From Catellatospora paridis (GTDB taxonomy: Bacteria; Actinomycetota; Actinomycetes; Mycobacteriales; Micromonosporaceae), in NCBI RefSeq assembly GCF_009720365.1, contig NZ_ML769317.1, positions 339,816 through 403,815 of the forward strand: DNA of 64,000 bases. The letters run 5' to 3'. Both the position numbers and the translations under genes were made by a program. How positions within the stretch are numbered: position 1 is the first letter of the stretch; each line of letters starts with the position of its first letter. The notes beneath the pieces were generated by a model, which was not told the DNA's origin, searched no databases, and saw nothing but the letters and a program-made list of their open reading frames with translations. Below are positions 26,288-35,384 of this stretch, in pieces.

Positions 26288-26983
26288 TCAGCGCCGCCGG
26301 TCGAGGCCGTCGAGGAGCAGATCCAGCCCGAACTCGAACTCCGCCTGCTCGTCGCACCAGCCCAGCGTCGAATCAGGATCGTCGTGCATGACCTCGGTCA
26401 GCATGCCGACCAGGTGGGGCAGCCGCGCGGCCATGCTCGCCATGACCGGATCGGGCTCGCCCGTGGTCGGCCCGTCACCCGGGCTGAACAGCTCCTGGCT
26501 GAAACCCAGCGCCCGGCTGCCGAGCGCGTGCATCGCGCGGTGGGCCAGGTCGTTGGAGAACCCGCCGTCGCGCATGATGCCGACCAGGCCGTCGTAGTAC
26601 AGCAGCACCGCGGGGCTCGTCGTGGTCCGCGACTCGAACACCGCGGGCGCCCACCGATGCCGCAGCAGCAGCCGCCGGGCGGTCAGGATGCGCTCGCGGG
26701 CCGCGCTCTGCCAGGCCGCGCCGCGGGTCGACAGCGTGATCCGGCCGACCGCCTCGTTTATCTCGGTCGCGATGACGTCGACGACGCCGTCCAGGACCTG
26801 TTCCTTGTTGGCCACGTGGTGGTAGAGCGACATCGCCTCGGCCCCGAGGCTCTCGGCGAGCCGGCGCATCGTCACAGCGGCGATGCCGCCCTCGTCGGCC
26901 AGCTCGATCGCCGCCCGCAGCACGCGATCCCGGCTCAACGCGGGCCGGGACTCGGTGCGACTGCTTCGGGTAGCCAACGACAT
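26288..26983 (-). CDS. TetR-family transcriptional repressor
   Basis: 231 residues from the ATG at 26983 (MSLATRSSRTESRPALSRDRVLRAAIEL). The frame is open further upstream, but the HTH domain (AAIELADEGGIAAVTMRRLAESLG... in outline, residues ~18-65) starts normally from here; a GTG at 26995 is an alternative. The C-terminal ligand domain is of the TetR_C_1 kind (WAPAVFESRTTTSPAVLLYYDGLV). It precedes the MDR oxidoreductase, and three palindromes in the gap are its probable operators. It does not have a palindrome of that kind in front of itself, so autoregulation is not evident. Confidence 0.9.
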   Translation of the reverse strand: MSLATRSSRTESRPALSRDRVLRAAIELADEGGIAAVTMRRLAESLGAEAMSLYHHVANKEQVLDGVVDVIATEINEAVGRITLSTRGAAWQSAARERILTARRLLLRHRWAPAVFESRTTTSPAVLLYYDGLVGIMRDGGFSNDLAHRAMHALGSRALGFSQELFSPGDGPTTGEPDPVMASMAARLPHLVGMLTEVMHDDPDSTLGWCDEQAEFEFGLDLLLDGLDRRR

Positions 26984-27351
26984 CAGACCCTTCACTCGCA
27001 GGTCATCGTACAGGCAAGGCTGCGAGTGCCTGATCACGCGAAGTTCCGCCGCCCGGCCGCCTCCGAAAATGATCGTCGCGACATGCCTGTAATTCCGGCG
27101 CGCGGCTCGACAAGTACCCGTCGACAGCGCGACTAACGGGAACGGCAAGAGCGACTGACGGAACTGTTCCGCCGACATGCCGACGACATCCACGCGTACG
27201 CAAGCTGGCGTATCGGCCAGCCAGGACGCCCCAGACGTGGTCGGCGAGGTCTTCCCGGCCGCCTGGCGGTCCCTGGACTTGACTGCTCAGGACGGCCACG
27301 CCCGGCCGGGTTCGGCGGTCATGCGGCGCCGACAGCCGTCGCGCAGCGATG
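26984..27351. other. Gene-free stretch upstream of the TetR gene
   Basis: About 370 bases with no open frame that has both a ribosome binding site and a recognisable protein. It should hold the TetR promoter near its left end. I see no repeat, tRNA-like fold or operator matching the three palindromes. Confidence 0.5.
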
Positions 27352-27379
27352 GGGCGGTCCGCCGGTCGGCGGGCCGCCC
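27352..27379 (-). terminator. Terminator after the DUF4760-like gene
   Basis: Arms 27352-27363 and 27368-27379 pair over 12 positions with a single G-T wobble and a 4-base loop, 4 bases beyond the stop of the leftward gene. Confidence 0.65.
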
Positions 27380-27383
27380 GTGC

Positions 27384-27986
27384 TCAGCCGACCTGTGCTT
27401 CGGCCCGTTCCGGTCTCGTGCCTAGGACCGCCCCGTCACCTGGCGGCGTCTGCTGCGGCAAGGAAGCTAATCGCAGACCGCGGCGTACACGCAGAGTCGC
27501 CGCCAGACGCGCTATTTCGTCGTACATGAAGGGGTGGTTTTCCTCGGCTTTTATCCTGTTGACGAACGGTCGGTAGGTGTCGTCGATCCTGATGATTACC
27601 GTTGCCGATGCCCTTTCGACCACGTCTATGTTGAACACTCCGCTGTTGACGCCGACGGCAAAGTGCTCGTAGTAGTTCAAGTAGTTGTACACGTGCCGCA
27701 GCTTCTTGGGATCAGTGCGCAGGAGTTCGAGGAAGTGCTCGACCTGCTTGGTGTCCGTCTCGGACGGCATCTCTGCGGCGAGCTCTTGGCGCCGCTGCAA
27801 CGTGTTGGCCATGAACTCCAGCGTGGCCTGCTTCTGCACCCGCAGCCGCTCGGCATCCGTCGCCTCGTTGGCCTGGTCTAGCTGCCTCTTCAAGAGTCGC
27901 ACCTGGACGACCAGGAATCCGAGGAACGCGATGTTCACCAGCAGACTGCCCGACGCTATCCACACCGAAAGATGCTCTGCGGTCAC
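27384..27986 (-). CDS. Small membrane protein, DUF4760-like
   Basis: 200 residues from a GTG (VTAEHLSVW) with GAGAGG six bases upstream; the frame is open further but upstream sequence looks non-coding. One N-terminal membrane segment (SGSLLVNIAFLGFLVVQVRLL) is followed by a charged, probably coiled helix (KRQLDQANEATDAERLRVQKQATLEF) and an alpha-helical cytoplasmic domain with YNYLNYYEHFAVGVNSGVFN, matching the DUF4760 pattern. Function is unknown. It stands alone, and its ordinary codon use gives no sign of transfer. Confidence 0.65.
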   Translation of the reverse strand: MTAEHLSVWIASGSLLVNIAFLGFLVVQVRLLKRQLDQANEATDAERLRVQKQATLEFMANTLQRRQELAAEMPSETDTKQVEHFLELLRTDPKKLRHVYNYLNYYEHFAVGVNSGVFNIDVVERASATVIIRIDDTYRPFVNRIKAEENHPFMYDEIARLAATLRVRRGLRLASLPQQTPPGDGAVLGTRPERAEAQVG

Positions 27987-28263
27987 CTGACACCTCTCAT
28001 GAGACAGCCCGCTCATATCGAATCGCATCGTGTAGGTCGGGTCATCACCCCCGTGGGGTCCGCCGAAGCGCTCAGCCAGGGGTCGGGGCGACCTACGGCC
28101 GATGGGTCTTCCGGCTGACAAGCGTCGCCCGCACCGACATGGCGGTCGCCCTACGGCGTCAGCCGGCACGCTGCGCAGCAGTGATCTCGTGGTACGCGCC
28201 GATTTCACCGACGACAACCCGCCGCCCACCCAGAACTAGGCCTTCCGGCGTCCGTGCAGCGCC

Positions 28264-29436
28264 TCAGCCCCGGTTCTCCGCTAGGCGGCGGATGGCCGAC
28301 GCGGACGCACCGCGGGCCCAGTCCTCGAAGGTGTGCGGGCGGGTGACGATCCGGCACCGGCCCGCCGCGCCGAAGGCGTGCTCGGCGAACGCGGCCCGCA
28401 GATGCTCCTCGAAAAGGTCGAAGTCGCTGACCGCCTCACCGCCGATGATGACCAGTTCCGGGCCGGCGAGGTTCACCAGCGTCGCGATCGCGGTGCCGAT
28501 CACGGTCGCGGCCTGCTCGAACGTCCGCACGGCGAGGGGGTCGCCGCGGTGTGCCAGGTCGACGACCTCGCCGATCGACAGCTCCCGGCCGTGCCCGCGG
28601 GACACCTCGGCCACTATCGCCGGGGTCCCGGCGACCGCCTCGACGCAGCCACGCCGGCCGCACGGGCAGGTCCGGTCGGCCGAGGTCAGTGGAAGATGGC
28701 CGATCTCGCCCGCGACGCCGTACGCGCCCTCGACGACCTCGCCGTTGACGTGCAGGCCGCTGCCGATGCCGCGACCGATGGTGACGATCGCGAACGAGGC
28801 GGTGCCGACACCCACCCCGAACCAGTGCTCGCCGATGGTCAGGGCACGCACGTCGTTCTCGACGAGCACATCACGGCCCAGGCGCTCGGTCAGGATGGCC
28901 GCGAGCGGCACCTCGCTCCAGCCCATGATCGCGGACTCGCGGACGATACCGCCGACAGTGTCGACGTCGCCGGAGACGGTGACCGCGACGGCGCACAGCC
29001 GTCCGGCCCGCTCGCCGAGCAGGTCGACGAGCCGGTGCACGGTGGCTTCGAGGGCGTCGACGACGGTGTCGAGCTTCGTGGAGTCGAGCGGGCGGCGGTC
29101 GCTGGCGAGGATGCGCGTGGTCAGGTCGGTGGCGACCCCGACGATCTCGTCGGCGTTGACCTTGATGCCGAGGCAGACCAGCGCGTCCGGCACGACCATC
29201 AGCGGGTTCGCCGGTCGACCGGGCTGTCCGTCGCGCTGGGATTCGAGCCGGTCGGACACGAGGCCGACGCCGATGAGCGGGGCCACCGCCTTGGTCACCG
29301 CGGCCTGGGACAGGCCCGCGAGCCGGGCGATGTCGATGCGGCTGATCGGACCCCGGGTGAGGATGCACTTGAACACCTCGGCCGCTGCGGCGGAGGCTCC
29401 TTGCAGCAGCGAGACGGCGGCGCCTGGTTCGTACAT
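28264..29436 (-). CDS. ROK-family transcriptional regulator
   Basis: 390 residues from the ATG at 29436. An N-terminal winged helix (FKCILTRGPISRIDIARLAGLSQAAVTKAV) precedes a ROK domain with the zinc motif CPCGRRGCVE and the sugar-binding GIGSGLHVNGEVVEGAYGVAGEIGHL region. Because it has the HTH it is a regulator rather than a sugar kinase; the sugar kinase phosphate-binding motif region is not obviously intact. It lies 116 bases after the solute-binding gene, at the end of the GH95 importer operon, and probably represses that operon in the absence of a fucose-type sugar. Confidence 0.9.
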   Translation of the reverse strand: MYEPGAAVSLLQGASAAAAEVFKCILTRGPISRIDIARLAGLSQAAVTKAVAPLIGVGLVSDRLESQRDGQPGRPANPLMVVPDALVCLGIKVNADEIVGVATDLTTRILASDRRPLDSTKLDTVVDALEATVHRLVDLLGERAGRLCAVAVTVSGDVDTVGGIVRESAIMGWSEVPLAAILTERLGRDVLVENDVRALTIGEHWFGVGVGTASFAIVTIGRGIGSGLHVNGEVVEGAYGVAGEIGHLPLTSADRTCPCGRRGCVEAVAGTPAIVAEVSRGHGRELSIGEVVDLAHRGDPLAVRTFEQAATVIGTAIATLVNLAGPELVIIGGEAVSDFDLFEEHLRAAFAEHAFGAAGRCRIVTRPHTFEDWARGASASAIRRLAENRG

Positions 29437-29504
29437 GACGGGATCCCTTGTGGTTTCGATGCCGGGGCGTGGGTGGCGCGTGGTCCGAGCAATACGGTAA
29501 GGGT

Positions 29505-29544
29505 GCGGGGGCAGGGCGGGCGCGAACGCCGTTCCCGCCCCCGC
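29505..29544 (-). terminator. Hairpin between solute-binding gene and ROK gene
   Basis: Outer arms GCGGGGGC (29505-29512) and GCCCCCGC (29537-29544) start 9 bases beyond the solute-binding stop. It probably reduces transcription into the ROK gene and protects the upstream message. Confidence 0.5.
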
Positions 29545-29552
29545 GCCGGGTA

Positions 29553-30890
29553 TCACTCGCCGAGGATCTCCTCGGTCTTCTTCGCCATCTCACCGAACAC
29601 GTTCTTGTCGCGCTCACCGCTGAAGTACGCCTCGAACAGCGGCTTGATCGTGTCGGCGAGCTCCTGGCCGTTGGCCGTCGGCGGGGCCGCCCACAGCTCG
29701 CCGTTGTTCAGCGCGTTGACGAAGCCCGACAGGTCGAGCCCCTGTGCCTTCTGCGCGTCGACGGCGGCCTGCAGCGACTTGGCGATCGAGGGCAGGAACG
29801 TCGCGTCGACGCCGGCGGCCGACTGGCAGGCCTCCGAACCCATGTAGGTGACCCACTTCCACGTCGCGTCGAGGTTCTTGGTGCCGACGTAGATGTTGTT
29901 GGCGTTCGAGTTGCTGATCATCGAGCGGCCCTGGGGTCCCTTGACGGTCGGCGCGATGCCGACCTTGACGCCCGGGATCTTCGTGATCGAGGTCGCGTCC
30001 CAGGTGCCGCCCTGGATCATCGCGACGGTGCCGGAGCCGACCTGCTGGCTGCCCGAGACCGTCAGCTGCCCGTAGCCGGGCATCAGGCCGCGGTCGCCGA
30101 GCCCGCGTAGGTACTCGAGGGTCTTGGCGAACTCGGGGGTGTCGTACTGGAACCGGGTCGGCCACGCGGGCTTGTCGCCCATGCGCCAGCCCAGGGTGGA
30201 CACGAACGAGTTCCACGAGGTCTGGCCGTTGAAGTCGCCGGAGGCGAGGCTGCCGATGCCGTAGGTGGCGACGTTGGCCTTGTCGAACCCGGCCTGGTCG
30301 CCGCGGACGCCCTTCTTGTCGACGGTGAGGTGCGCGACGATGTCGTCGAAGGTGCCGCCGTCGTCGGGGTTCCAGGTCATGTTCTTGACCTGGTCCGCGG
30401 TCAGGCCCGCCTCGGTCACCTTGGCCTCGTTGAAGTAGATCGCGGCGCCGGCCCAGTCCAGCGGGATGCCGTACTGCTTGCCGTCGGTGTACTTCCACGA
30501 GTCGACGCCGATGTTGAAGACCTTCAGGTCGTAGTTGGTCTTCTTGATCAGGTCGTCGAGCGGCATGATCTGCTTCTGGCCGGCGTACGCGCCCAGCAGC
30601 GGCACGCTGTTCTGGAAGGCGTCGGGCGCCGCGCCCGAGACGAAACCGGCGGTGAGCTTGGTGAAGTAGTCGGCCACCCCGTACTGCGAGATCTTGACGG
30701 TGATGCCGGGGTTGTCCTTCTGGAAGCCGGGCAGGCACTTATGGTACGAGGCGGCCTGCCGCTCGTCCCAGGTCCACCAGTTGACCGTGCCGCTGCCGGC
30801 GCTGGTCTCTTCGGCGGTCGAGCATGCGGTGAGCGCGGAGGCGGCGATGACGACGAACGCTAACGCCGATGCGATTCGCTGCGGTTTCAC
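29553..30890 (-). CDS. Sugar ABC transporter solute-binding lipoprotein
   Basis: 445 residues, lipoprotein signal with lipobox LTAC (Cys23). The mature N-terminus VNWWTWDERQAASYHKC and the motif YGIPLDWAGAAIYFNEAKV are typical of family 1 solute-binding proteins. Trp- and Tyr-rich stretches suit stacking with sugar rings. It lies 87 bases downstream of the GH95 gene and belongs to the permease pair encoded upstream of GH95, an unusual order with the enzyme in the middle. Likely ligand: a fucosylated oligosaccharide, inferred from GH95. Confidence 0.9.
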   Translation of the reverse strand: MKPQRIASALAFVVIAASALTACSTAEETSAGSGTVNWWTWDERQAASYHKCLPGFQKDNPGITVKISQYGVADYFTKLTAGFVSGAAPDAFQNSVPLLGAYAGQKQIMPLDDLIKKTNYDLKVFNIGVDSWKYTDGKQYGIPLDWAGAAIYFNEAKVTEAGLTADQVKNMTWNPDDGGTFDDIVAHLTVDKKGVRGDQAGFDKANVATYGIGSLASGDFNGQTSWNSFVSTLGWRMGDKPAWPTRFQYDTPEFAKTLEYLRGLGDRGLMPGYGQLTVSGSQQVGSGTVAMIQGGTWDATSITKIPGVKVGIAPTVKGPQGRSMISNSNANNIYVGTKNLDATWKWVTYMGSEACQSAAGVDATFLPSIAKSLQAAVDAQKAQGLDLSGFVNALNNGELWAAPPTANGQELADTIKPLFEAYFSGERDKNVFGEMAKKTEEILGE

Positions 30891-30977
30891 GAGTTCCTCA
30901 CTGTGGGTGGCGGGGCGCCGTCGCTGACGCCCGATCGGGTGTGCGTGATGTGTTGTGGTGGGTCGGTGGGCCGGCGC

Positions 30978-33368
30978 TCACGCGCTCGGCAGGGTGACCT
31001 CGCCGTGGGGCGGTAGGTCGAGTTCGCGCACCTGGCCGCCGTGCTCGACGGCGATGCGGTGCGCGGTGCCGGTGAGGTCGCGGATGACGGCGCGGTCGAG
31101 CACGCCGCCGCGCCAGCTCAGGTCGACTTCGCGGCCGCCGCGGGCGCGCAGTCCGGTCACCTGGCCGTCGGGCCAGGCCGCGGGCAGTGCGGGCAGCAGG
31201 CGGATGCGGCCGCCGTGGCTCTGCACGAGCATCTCGGCGATCGCCGCGGTGAACCCGTAGTTACCGTCGATCTGGAACGGCGGGTGGGTGCTGAACAGGT
31301 TCGGCAGCAACCCACCCCACTCGGACCCGTCGACGGGAGCGAGCCTGCGATGGTCGCGGTCGAACGCGGTGAACGCTTCGAGCAGCAGCCCACGGGCCTG
31401 CGCGGCGTCGCCGAGCCGGGCCCGGAGCGCGACCTTCCACGCCCACGACCAGCCCATCGCCCCGGGTCCGCGACCGTCGAGGAAACGGCGCGCGGCCTCG
31501 GCGAGGGCGGGCGTGCGGGTGGGGTCGATCAGGTCGAGCGGGTACAGGGCGACCAGCGGGGACAGGTGCCGGTGGTGCGGGTCCACGTCGGCGACGTCGG
31601 TCGACCATTCGCGCAGCCGGCCGTCGGGGCCGGCGTCGAGCCGGGGGAGCCGGTCGAGGGCGGCGGCCAGTTCGGCGTCGAGCGGGTCGTCGGCCCCCAG
31701 CACCTCGATGGCCGTGCGGGAGCGCTCGAACAGGGCCCGGATGAGGGCCAGGTCCGTCGTGGTGGAGACGCCGATCGCCTCGGATGCTCCGTCGCGGCCG
31801 ACGTACAGGTTCTCGGGGGAGGTCGAGGGGATGGTCCGCAGCCGTCCGGTGGCCGGGTCGTCGACGAGCCAGTCGAGGCAGAACAGGGCCGCGCCGCGCA
31901 TGAGCGGCCATACGGTGTCCGCGAGCAGGTCTCGGTCGCCGCTGAACTCGTAGCGGTCCCACAGGTTGTGGGTCAGCCATACCCCGCCCATCATCCACAT
32001 CGCCCAGCTCGGGCCGCCGTGTCCCATGCCGACCGGCAGGCTCCAGCCCCACAGGTCGCTGTTGTGGTGGGCGACCCAGCCGCGCGCGCCGTAGAGGCGG
32101 TTGGCGACGTCGGAGCCGGTGCGGGCCATCCGCTGCACGAGCGCGGTCAGCGGCTCGATCGCGTGGTCGAGTCCGACCACCGGTGCGGGCCAGTAGTTCA
32201 TCTGCGTGTTGATGTTGATGGTGTAGTTGGACGACCACGGCGGCCGCAGCTCGTCGTTCCAGATGCCCTGCAGGTTCGCGGCCGGCCCGCCGGTGCGCGA
32301 CGAGGCTGCCAGCAGGTAGCGGCCGTACTCGGCGAGCACGGTGACGCGCAGACCTTCGTCGTCGCCGTGCAGGATGTCGGTGTCGACGTCCCAGGTGCCG
32401 CCGCGCCGGCCGCCGATCGCGAAGCGCGCCCCCGAGGCATGGTCCCGCACGTCGGCGAGGTGCTCGGTGAACAGCTCGGACGCGGTGCGCCGCAGGGCGG
32501 CGGCCGCGGTCGAGCGGGCGTGCTCCCGGATCTCCTCGCGGGAGGAGGTCCGCCAGCCGTCGCAGTCAGGGTCAGCCCACCACAGTGCAGCCCTACTCGA
32601 CGTCGACAGTGCGATCAGCAGCCGGCTCGCCCCGCGGATCTGCAGGGTGTCACCGTCGGAACCGTGGGTTCCGTCGCTTTCGACCGCGAGTGCCGCGGTC
32701 GCGAAGTGGTCGAAGCCGTCGCCGTCGAGGTAGCGGTGCGCCGGTTCGACCGAGGGTTCGTGCGCGGGCGCGCCGTCGACCGGCGCGAGCACGTCGAGGG
32801 TGAGGCCGGTAGGGGCGGTGTCGCGTCCCGCCTCGCGCAGCGGCGTCGACAGGCGCAGGTCGACGTCGAGCACGGGGGACTCGGCCGTGTACTCGACGAC
32901 CAGGCAGCCGGCGGGTGCGCTGACGTAGGTGCGGCGCGTGACGGCGACCCCGTCGACGTGCAGGACTTCGGTCAGGTGTGCCTGGTCGAGGTCGAGCACG
33001 CGGGCGGCCCCATCGGGCGCGACGACCGCGCCGCGGGTGTCCAGCGCCAGGTCGACGAACGGCAGGAACTCCTGGGAGTACGGGCCCTGGAAGCTCATCA
33101 GCAGCGCCTCGGCCCGGCGCAGGTCCTCGGCGTCGATGGCGGCCCGGACCTCGGCGAGCCGGGCCGGTCCGGCCCCGCCCGCGATGAGGTCGTCGAGCGC
33201 GTCGGCCGGTCCGTCGGGGTGCCCGGACCAGATGGTGGCGTCGTTGACCTGGATGCGGGCCCGGGCACCGCCGAAGGCCATCGCGCCGATGCGGCCGTTG
33301 CCCAGGGGTGTGGCCTCGACCCACTCCTGCGCGGGTCGGCGCCAGGCCAGGCGCAGCGTCGGCGTCAT
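30978..33368 (-). CDS. GH95 alpha-L-fucosidase / alpha-L-galactosidase, intracellular
   Basis: About 796 residues. The ATG at 33368 shares one base with the permease stop; a GTG one codon earlier is equally possible. There is no signal peptide. The N-terminal domain begins with [19 protein letters not shown]; the (alpha/alpha)6 barrel shows [44 protein letters not shown] and [11 protein letters not shown] (the Glu region), and [21 protein letters not shown] holds the conserved Asp. The family cleaves terminal alpha-1,2-linked L-fucose or alpha-L-galactose with inversion, as on xyloglucan or glycans. Its place between importer genes and the missing signal show that it works on imported oligosaccharide. 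Confidence 0.92.
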   Translation of the reverse strand: MTPTLRLAWRRPAQEWVEATPLGNGRIGAMAFGGARARIQVNDATIWSGHPDGPADALDDLIAGGAGPARLAEVRAAIDAEDLRRAEALLMSFQGPYSQEFLPFVDLALDTRGAVVAPDGAARVLDLDQAHLTEVLHVDGVAVTRRTYVSAPAGCLVVEYTAESPVLDVDLRLSTPLREAGRDTAPTGLTLDVLAPVDGAPAHEPSVEPAHRYLDGDGFDHFATAALAVESDGTHGSDGDTLQIRGASRLLIALSTSSRAALWWADPDCDGWRTSSREEIREHARSTAAAALRRTASELFTEHLADVRDHASGARFAIGGRRGGTWDVDTDILHGDDEGLRVTVLAEYGRYLLAASSRTGGPAANLQGIWNDELRPPWSSNYTININTQMNYWPAPVVGLDHAIEPLTALVQRMARTGSDVANRLYGARGWVAHHNSDLWGWSLPVGMGHGGPSWAMWMMGGVWLTHNLWDRYEFSGDRDLLADTVWPLMRGAALFCLDWLVDDPATGRLRTIPSTSPENLYVGRDGASEAIGVSTTTDLALIRALFERSRTAIEVLGADDPLDAELAAALDRLPRLDAGPDGRLREWSTDVADVDPHHRHLSPLVALYPLDLIDPTRTPALAEAARRFLDGRGPGAMGWSWAWKVALRARLGDAAQARGLLLEAFTAFDRDHRRLAPVDGSEWGGLLPNLFSTHPPFQIDGNYGFTAAIAEMLVQSHGGRIRLLPALPAAWPDGQVTGLRARGGREVDLSWRGGVLDRAVIRDLTGTAHRIAVEHGGQVRELDLPPHGEVTLPSA

Positions 33369-34270
33369 CACTTCACCCCGGAGAAGCCGATGGAGTTGAC
33401 GATGCGCTTACCGAACACCATGAACAGCGCCAGCATCGGCAGGGCCGCGACCAGCGTCGCCGCCATCAGGCCCGCCCAGTCGGGCTGCGCCTGCGGCGAG
33501 GACTGCTTGAACACGGCCAGCGCGAGGGTCAGCGGCTGCACGGACTCGTCGCTGGTGACCAGCAGGGGCCAGAAGTAGTCGTTCCACATGCCGATGAAGC
33601 CGAGGATCGACAGCGTGATGACGGGCCCGCTGGTCATCGGCAGGGTGATGCCGAACAGCACGCGCAGCCGCCCCGCGCCGTCGAGCAGCGCCGCCTCCTC
33701 GATCTCGGTGGACAGGCCGAGCATGAACTGCCGCAGGAAGAAGATGTTGAAGGCGGAGAACAGCGACCCGGGCAGGATCATCCCGGCGAAGGTGTTGAGC
33801 AGGCCGAGTTCCTTCACCAGCACGAAGTTCGGCAGCAGGGTGAGGATGCCGGGCACCATCAGCGCGGTCAGGAACAGGCTGAACACCAGGTCGCGGCCGC
33901 GCCAGTGCAGGCGGGCGAAGGCGTACGCGGCGATGGTCGAGAAGAACACGATCAGCGCCGTGGACAACGTCGCGTAGATGACGGAGTTGACCAGGAAGTG
34001 TCCGAGCTCGACGGACGCGCCCGAGCCGCCCTCGGCGATGGACTCCTCGGTCGTGGCGAGCCCGAGCACGCGCCGGAACGGTCCCCAGGTGAAGCCCGCG
34101 GGCAGCAGCGAGGCGGGCTCGGCCATGAGCGCGTAGTTGTCCGACAGCGCGGTGCGCAGGATCCAGTAGAACGGGAAGATCGTCACGAACAGCACGCCGA
34201 GCAGGTACGTCCAGGCGGCGGCCTTGCCGACGGTCCAGCCGCGGCGGCGGCGGGTGGCGGTGGCGGTCAT
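33368..34270 (-). CDS. Sugar ABC transporter permease, MalG type
   Basis: 300 residues starting [20 protein letters not shown]; its ATG overlaps the MalF-type stop by 4 bases. Six membrane segments, EAA loop [13 protein letters not shown], and the MalG-like C-terminus NSIGFSGVK. The extended loop after the first membrane segment contains [17 protein letters not shown], longer than usual. Coupled by overlaps to the permease before and the GH95 gene after. Confidence 0.92.
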   Translation of the reverse strand: MTATATRRRRGWTVGKAAAWTYLLGVLFVTIFPFYWILRTALSDNYALMAEPASLLPAGFTWGPFRRVLGLATTEESIAEGGSGASVELGHFLVNSVIYATLSTALIVFFSTIAAYAFARLHWRGRDLVFSLFLTALMVPGILTLLPNFVLVKELGLLNTFAGMILPGSLFSAFNIFFLRQFMLGLSTEIEEAALLDGAGRLRVLFGITLPMTSGPVITLSILGFIGMWNDYFWPLLVTSDESVQPLTLALAVFKQSSPQAQPDWAGLMAATLVAALPMLALFMVFGKRIVNSIGFSGVK

Positions 34271-35238
34271 GCGCTGACCTCCGATTCGTTGGCGCGCAGC
34301 AGGCGCATCTGCAGGAACGTGATGACGAGCAGGATCGCGAACAGCGCGAACGACATCGCCGAGGCGTAGCCGAAGTCGAACTGCCCGAACGCCTTGCTGT
34401 AGATCAGCATCTGCAGCACGTTGGAGGCGTTGGCCGGCCCGCCCTTCGTGGTGACCTGGACGATGTCGAACACCTGGAACGCGCCGATGACGTTGAGGAC
34501 CAGCACCAGGGCCAGGATCGGGCGCAGCAGGGGGAGTGTGAGCCTGCGGAACATCTGCAGCTCGCTCGCGCCGTCGATGCGCCCGGCCTCGTAGACGGTG
34601 GGCGGGATGGTCTGCAGGCCGGCGAAGATGATGATCGACGTGTAGCCCATCTGCTTCCACACGTTGATCAGCGCGATCGACGGGATCGCCCATTCGCGGG
34701 AGGTCAGGAAGCGTACGCCGTCGCCGCCGAGCGATTCGATGGCGATGTTGACGATGCCGAGCTGGGCGTCGAGCATCCACGCCCACACGGTCGCGGCGAC
34801 GACCGCGGAGATGAGGAACGGCAGGATGATCAGGCCCCGGATGACGGTCGAGGACGTGAGGCGGTGCAGCACCGCCGCGGTCACGATCGACACGGCCAGG
34901 CTCATGGTCACCGAGAGCGCGACGAAGTAGACGGTGACGCCCAGCGCGGACCAGAACACGTCGTCGGAGGCGAGCTTCACGTAGTTGTCGAACCCGACCC
35001 AGGCGGGCGGGGTGAGCACCGCGAAGTCGGTGAAGCTCAGGTAGAGCCCGCGCAGCGTCGGGTAGACCGCGAAGACGGCGAACCCGATCAGCGAGGGCGC
35101 GATGAGCACCCACGCCAGGCGGGCGTCGCCGCGGTGGGCGGGGGAGTTCACGTTGACCGCGCCGCGGCCCCTGCCGCGCCGCCGCGTCGCCGGCTGTGGT
35201 GGCCGCGTCTCGCGGGCCGGTGTTTCCAAGAGCGCCAT
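34267..35238 (-). CDS. Sugar ABC transporter permease, MalF type
   Basis: 323 residues from ATG 35238 (MALLETPARETR), with GGAGCAGGA just upstream. An Arg/Pro-rich cytoplasmic N-terminus precedes six membrane segments; EAA loop YEAGRIDGASELQMF. First gene of the leftward GH95 importer operon (MalF, MalG, GH95, binding protein, ROK). The promoter lies in an AT-rich region shared with the divergent GH36 gene. Confidence 0.92.
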   Translation of the reverse strand: MALLETPARETRPPQPATRRRGRGRGAVNVNSPAHRGDARLAWVLIAPSLIGFAVFAVYPTLRGLYLSFTDFAVLTPPAWVGFDNYVKLASDDVFWSALGVTVYFVALSVTMSLAVSIVTAAVLHRLTSSTVIRGLIILPFLISAVVAATVWAWMLDAQLGIVNIAIESLGGDGVRFLTSREWAIPSIALINVWKQMGYTSIIIFAGLQTIPPTVYEAGRIDGASELQMFRRLTLPLLRPILALVLVLNVIGAFQVFDIVQVTTKGGPANASNVLQMLIYSKAFGQFDFGYASAMSFALFAILLVITFLQMRLLRANESEVSA

Positions 35239-35308
35239 TGGTCCTGCTCCCGCATGTTCGATCTGTCGCGCCGTTGCCACGGCGGGGGTTTTCGATCTGC
35301 TCCTGCGC

Positions 35309-35348
35309 TTGCCGCGACAGACTAAACATGATTAATTTACGTCGTCAA
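35309..35348. promoter_or_regulatory. AT-rich divergent promoter region between GH95 importer and GH36 operons
   Basis: Leftward: TTGACG (complement of 35343-35348), an 18-base spacer and TAGTCT (complement of 35319-35324). Rightward: TTGCCG (35309-35314), 17 bases and TTAATT (35332-35337). The two promoters interlock, and TTAC...GTAA half-sites lie across them. A single bound regulator, plausibly the ROK protein, could control both operons; that is inference. Confidence 0.5.
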
Positions 35349-35384
35349 GTAACCTTGTCGTAACGTCCACGGAGGCTCTGAACC

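Noticed and set aside
27177..27425. A possible 82-residue rightward gene between tetR and the DUF4760-like gene
   Set aside because: No ribosome binding site, low-complexity product and overlap with the end of the DUF4760-like gene.
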